DNA of 7,952 nucleotides from Oscillospiraceae bacterium. Its GTDB lineage: Bacteria; Bacillota; Clostridia; Oscillospirales; Ruminococcaceae. This document shows, piece after piece, positions 5,423 to 7,952 of the stretch (the first letter of the stretch is position 1; each line of letters begins with the position of its first letter). Under the pieces are notes generated by a model. It ran no database searches and was not told the DNA's origin. It saw nothing but the letters and a program-made list of their open reading frames with translations. The position numbers were made by a program, and so were the translations under genes. The DNA is taken from assembly GCA_031281115.1 (NCBI GenBank), contig JAITFV010000264.1, positions 1 through 7,952 on the forward strand, read 5' to 3'.

Positions 5423-6319
5423 ATGAAAAACATCTTTGAAAGCACCTGTTCGTCGTGGGTAAAATACAGCGAATACGAATACCGCAGAGGCGAGGACGGT
5501 GTTTTGTACATCACCCCGACCGCCGATGCCAAGCCGAAAATTTACAACCCTTTCGACAATATGGAAGAAATGATAATTGAAGCGTTGAATGTCAACCGAA
5601 TCGGCTCTAAAAAAACCGAGGACGAGTTGAAGCAATCTATACTTGATTTCGTGAATAAATACGGACTTCTCGGCTTCATGACAGGACTTCCGACGACACC
5701 GGAGTTCATGGATTACGATGCGGTGTATTTCCCGAAGAACGAGTTTATCGACAAGGAAACTATGCAAACGCGCGAGTTTACAGATTTATTCTTCCCATTT
5801 AAAAAGCCCAATTATGTCAAAGATAAACGCACTGCTACGTGGTTTCCCGAAAACGATGTTCACATGAGCGCGCTTGCGCTGACAATGGGTGAACGCCCGA
5901 TGGCTCTAAACATTATGTTTGCGCGGGATTATGCCGAACGCTACGAGTGGCTTAAAATGCAGTTTAAGTCATGGGCTTTTACCTGCATGACGGCGATTAT
6001 GTATTACATCGACAGGGACGTTCACAAAGCCGACGAAGCTGTGCTTTATACGTATAGGCAGGCGATGGCGGTGTTTAAGGGCATTGCGCCGACTTATCAC
6101 GTCGCGCTGTTCGATGAAAAACCGACGATTATATGGGAATTTAATTCGCTCTTGCTCGGAATACAGATGATGTTCAGTTTCATGCTGACCGACGGCACAA
6201 AACCGCTCAGAATGTGCAAGCATTGCAAAAACACCTTTGCGGCGAGCCATCATAATGCGGTGTTTTGCGGGGGAAGGTGTAAGAATCAGTTTAATGTTTA
6301 TAAGAGTAGGGGGAAGTAG
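5423..6319 (+). CDS. DUF6076-like protein with a C-terminal four-cysteine zinc ribbon
   Basis: This 298-aa protein is probably cytoplasmic, with no signal peptide or convincing membrane helix. The C-terminus carries Cys265-x2-Cys268-x13-Cys282-x3-Cys286, followed by KNQFNVYKSRGK. That arrangement resembles CGNR-like zinc fingers and the end of DUF6076 proteins, so binding to nucleic acid is plausible. The first 260 residues show no motif I can name; they are rich in aromatic residues and probably mostly helical. It follows the sigma-like gene and shares its promoter and terminator, so the two are probably expressed together. The DUF6076 assignment is from recall of the conserved tail and is moderately sure. 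No catalytic function is evident. Confidence 0.78.
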   Translation: MKNIFESTCSSWVKYSEYEYRRGEDGVLYITPTADAKPKIYNPFDNMEEMIIEALNVNRIGSKKTEDELKQSILDFVNKYGLLGFMTGLPTTPEFMDYDAVYFPKNEFIDKETMQTREFTDLFFPFKKPNYVKDKRTATWFPENDVHMSALALTMGERPMALNIMFARDYAERYEWLKMQFKSWAFTCMTAIMYYIDRDVHKADEAVLYTYRQAMAVFKGIAPTYHVALFDEKPTIIWEFNSLLLGIQMMFSFMLTDGTKPLRMCKHCKNTFAASHHNAVFCGGRCKNQFNVYKSRGK

Positions 6320-6320
6320 A

Positions 6321-6352
6321 AAACAAGCAGAGCGTCTCCGCTCTGCTTGTTT
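6321..6352. terminator. Bidirectional terminator between convergent genes
   Basis: Perfect 14-bp arms aaacaagcagagcg (6321-6334) and cgctctgcttgttt (6339-6352) surround the loop tctc. The stem ends in A/T runs on both sides, so it can serve the plus-strand operon (stop at 6317-6319) and the minus-strand dockerin-like gene (stop at 6360-6362). It lies in the only gap between putative element and host genes, so the right element end is probably in or next to it. Confidence 0.75.
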
Positions 6353-6359
6353 AATTGAA

Positions 6360-7562
6360 TTATAATCCCGCAACAATCCTCAGAATACTCAACGCATCAT
6401 TTGTACTTACTTCATCTATTTTCCCGTTTGCGACAAACAATTGAATCGAATTAAGCTCCGTAATCCCCGCGATACTTCGCAATAGTTCAAGCGCGTCCGA
6501 AGTCGTCACTTCGCCCGTTCCCGTTACATCGCCTGTTTTAAACGTCAGCACGAGGAAATCTCCCGCTTGCGTGATGTTTATATTCGCGTTACCGTTCGCG
6601 CCGACTGTCACGGCAGAAACAAATTCAAGTTTTTCTGTGTCTGCGTTATATTGCACCAAAACTGCGTTTTGCTCTGCGAAAGCTACGCCGACATTCACAA
6701 AAACCGAATCTATTGCGCCTGTGGGGATTCTGATTTGATTAACAGGTATTTCTATGCTAAGTCCGAGAGCGGTCAAAGCTGTGCGCGGGATGTTCGTAAC
6801 ATTCCAAGTTGCAGTACCTGCAGTTATTGTTGGGGTTAGGGGTGTGGTAGTTGTATCAACAGGGGGAGTGGTGGAGCCACCACCGCCGCCACCGCCACCG
6901 CCACCACTACCCGGATTAGCAGGTGTGTTGTGAAAAAATGATACGCCTACAACTTCGTAAAGAATAGCATACATTATAATTTCTGCCGGAGTAGCTTCAA
7001 CTATTCTTGTGCCGGTATATTGGCTGATATGGATTATTTTACGCGACGGGAGAACATACTTTACAATAAAATCAACCTCTCCTCCCCGTATTTCACACCG
7101 AAAAATCCAAACAGGAATTAAATCGTTTTCACCTGCTTGCGATAAAATATTTATAAGGTATTCTTCCTCGCTGCTAAGTTTATGCAAAATGTGAGCTTCG
7201 TCGGTTCTTTTTATAAATGTAACTGTCAGCACATCACTGTTTATCATGCCATCTTTAATTGCAATTGCTCTAACTGCAGTCGTTTCCGTAACCGTAAAAG
7301 GTTCTGTGTAAAGCAATGAGCTCGGCGTTGACGGCGCAGGGATTGTACCGTCAAGTGTGTAGAAAATCATAGCACCTTCGGTTTCTGTTGAAAGTGTTAT
7401 TGTCTGGCTCGTTTCAAAAACGAGGCTGCTCGGAGATGCAATGGGTCTGAACGTCTGATTGTTTGTCTCGTTACTGTTCGCACTAACCATATGCGGCTTC
7501 ATTAAAATTCCTGTCAACCCCACAAAAACCGCAACAAACACAGATAAAATACGTTTTTTCAT
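6360..7562 (-). CDS. Secreted surface protein with chitobiase/FN3-associated domain, Gly10 linker and dockerin-like end
   Basis: This 400-aa protein begins with a signal peptide (MKKR, hydrophobic core 5-20, likely cut after VSA at 26-28). Residues about 40-118 match the chitobiase C-terminal/FN3-associated fold (MIFYTLDGTIPAPSTPS, then AVRAIAIKDG). Residues about 122-212 are unrecognised. Ten glycines (220-229) and a Thr/Pro-rich stretch form a linker to a beta-rich domain (about 248-343). The end has two dockerin-like repeats. The first (345-366) retains Asp345 and Asp356, with Thr at positions 3 and 5 of the loop. In the second (378-400) only the final Asp389 fits the calcium-loop pattern, while the DALSIL helix is kept. 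It is probably a secreted or surface protein, possibly polysaccharide-related. The ATG at 7562 follows AAGGAG at 8 nt. It is probably a host gene flanking the element. Confidence 0.85.
   Translation of the reverse strand: MKKRILSVFVAVFVGLTGILMKPHMVSANSNETNNQTFRPIASPSSLVFETSQTITLSTETEGAMIFYTLDGTIPAPSTPSSLLYTEPFTVTETTAVRAIAIKDGMINSDVLTVTFIKRTDEAHILHKLSSEEEYLINILSQAGENDLIPVWIFRCEIRGGEVDFIVKYVLPSRKIIHISQYTGTRIVEATPAEIIMYAILYEVVGVSFFHNTPANPGSGGGGGGGGGGSTTPPVDTTTTPLTPTITAGTATWNVTNIPRTALTALGLSIEIPVNQIRIPTGAIDSVFVNVGVAFAEQNAVLVQYNADTEKLEFVSAVTVGANGNANINITQAGDFLVLTFKTGDVTGTGEVTTSDALELLRSIAGITELNSIQLFVANGKIDEVSTNDALSILRIVAGL
6876..6905 (-). repeat. Glycine-codon tract (Gly10) in the surface protein
   Basis: Ten consecutive GGC/GGT codons form a GC-rich near-trinucleotide repeat. 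It encodes the flexible linker between the N-terminal part and the C-terminal beta/dockerin-like part. Such tracts can change length by slippage in whole codons. Confidence 0.85.
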
Positions 7563-7595
7563 GACAATTTCTCCTTTTAATATTTTGCTTCTACT

Positions 7596-7624
7596 TATAT
7601 ATCACATTCAAACCCATTTGTTAC
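7596..7624 (-). promoter_or_regulatory. Possible promoter of the dockerin-like gene
   Basis: On the minus strand GTAACA (complement of 7619-7624, 4 of 6) and TATATA (complement of 7596-7601, 4 of 6) are 17 nt apart. They predict a start near 7589 and a leader of about 27 nt. No terminator hairpin was seen between the upstream gene and this one, so co-transcription with the upstream gene is equally possible. Confidence 0.35.
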
Positions 7625-7643
7625 ATAGAAAGCCAAATAATAA

Positions 7644-7952
7644 TTATATCACACGCCACATCATCGTAATAGGTACACCTCTGGATTCGTCTATCACACT
7701 GATGGCATCCGCTTCAAATACATAGAATCCAGTTCTTGGGATAGTAAACTCAATAATATGAACATTTTGTAAATTGTTTGCAAGCGGGGTATGCGCAACT
7801 CTTCTCCAGGGGAATGTCGAAGTGTCATATACCCTCATTATCATTCTGTCTAAATCCAGAGTTCCGGTTATATTTTCTAAATTTGATTTTCCATGAACAA
7901 AGACAGCTCTGACTATTTGCCCTTGCCTAAAATGAACAAAATCGGATTCAAT
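7644..7952 (-). CDS. C-terminal 102 residues of an unidentified, probably beta-rich protein (5' end outside the window)
   Basis: The minus-strand frame is open from the right edge to a TAA at 7646-7644, so the gene starts outside the window. The internal ATG at 7844 is not a likely start, because coding-like sequence continues upstream of it and it has no good ribosome binding site. The sequence alternates hydrophobic and polar residues (IVRAVFVHGKS, VHIIEFTIPRTGFYVFEADA) as in a beta-sandwich or carbohydrate-binding-like end domain, but I cannot name a family. It lies 81 nt upstream of the dockerin-like gene on the same strand, so the two may form one operon of secreted proteins. Confidence 0.7.
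   Translation of the reverse strand: MESDFVHFRQGQIVRAVFVHGKSNLENITGTLDLDRMIMRVYDTSTFPWRRVAHTPLANNLQNVHIIEFTIPRTGFYVFEADAISVIDESRGVPITMMWRVI

Noticed and set aside
155..6360. Inverted 10-nt match attcaattaa (155-164) and ttaattgaat (6351-6360) as possible element ends
   Set aside because: It is A/T-rich, does not extend beyond 10 nt, overlaps the recombinase stop codon, and many such matches are expected by chance in 8 kb.
7643..7648. Perfect TATAAT over the stop codon of the right-edge gene as promoter of the dockerin-like gene
   Set aside because: The hexamer at the proper -35 distance reads TATTAC and matches the consensus at only one position, so the 7596-7624 candidate is better.

Overview
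The window looks like a small integrative and mobilizable element (IME) of a Clostridia-type Firmicute, probably an uncultured gut- or sludge-like lineage. Support comes from a large serine recombinase of the TnpX/TndX (DUF4368) type, a MobC/MobA mobilization pair, a TnpW-like small protein, GGAGG-type ribosome binding sites throughout, and an adjacent secreted protein with dockerin-like repeats. No replication initiator, antibiotic-resistance gene, rRNA, tRNA or CRISPR array is visible.

Layout from left to right. Positions 1-50 (minus) hold the first 16 codons of a gene that runs off the left edge. Positions 161-1813 (minus) encode the recombinase, with an extended -10 promoter and two palindromes upstream. 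Positions 1952-2030 form an intrinsic terminator that closes the mobilization operon. That operon, read on the minus strand, is mobC (3830-3453), mobA (3456-2299, GTG start, 4-nt stop/start overlap) and a coiled-coil membrane protein (2615-2019). The first 317 nt of this last gene lie out of frame inside the mobA 3' end, an arrangement resembling mobA/mobB of RSF1010. Positions 3870-4187 are a non-coding array of stem-loops that is the best candidate for oriT and leader regulation. tnpW (4445-4269, minus) follows, with a tiny possible frameshift ORF behind it. A strong plus-strand promoter (TTGACA, 17 nt, TACACT, near 4524-4552) drives two genes: a sigma-70 region-4-like protein (4714-5370) and a protein with a C-terminal four-cysteine zinc ribbon of the DUF6076 kind (5423-6319). 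A perfect 14-bp stem-loop at 6321-6352 ends this unit.

Beyond it lies what looks like host chromosome: a secreted dockerin-like surface protein (7562-6360, minus) and the C-terminal end of another protein (7952-7644, minus), probably in one transcription unit. These genes and the partial gene at 1-50 all point the same way, as expected if the element inserted between neighbouring chromosomal genes. The element would then span roughly 60-160 to 6320-6360, about 6.2 kb, but its exact ends are not visible.

How the genes probably work together (inference): the recombinase excises and integrates the element. MobC and MobA nick oriT so that a helper conjugative element can transfer it, and the overlapping membrane protein may assist the relaxosome. 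The sigma-like protein and the DUF6076 protein form a separate divergent operon of unknown role, probably regulatory or accessory.
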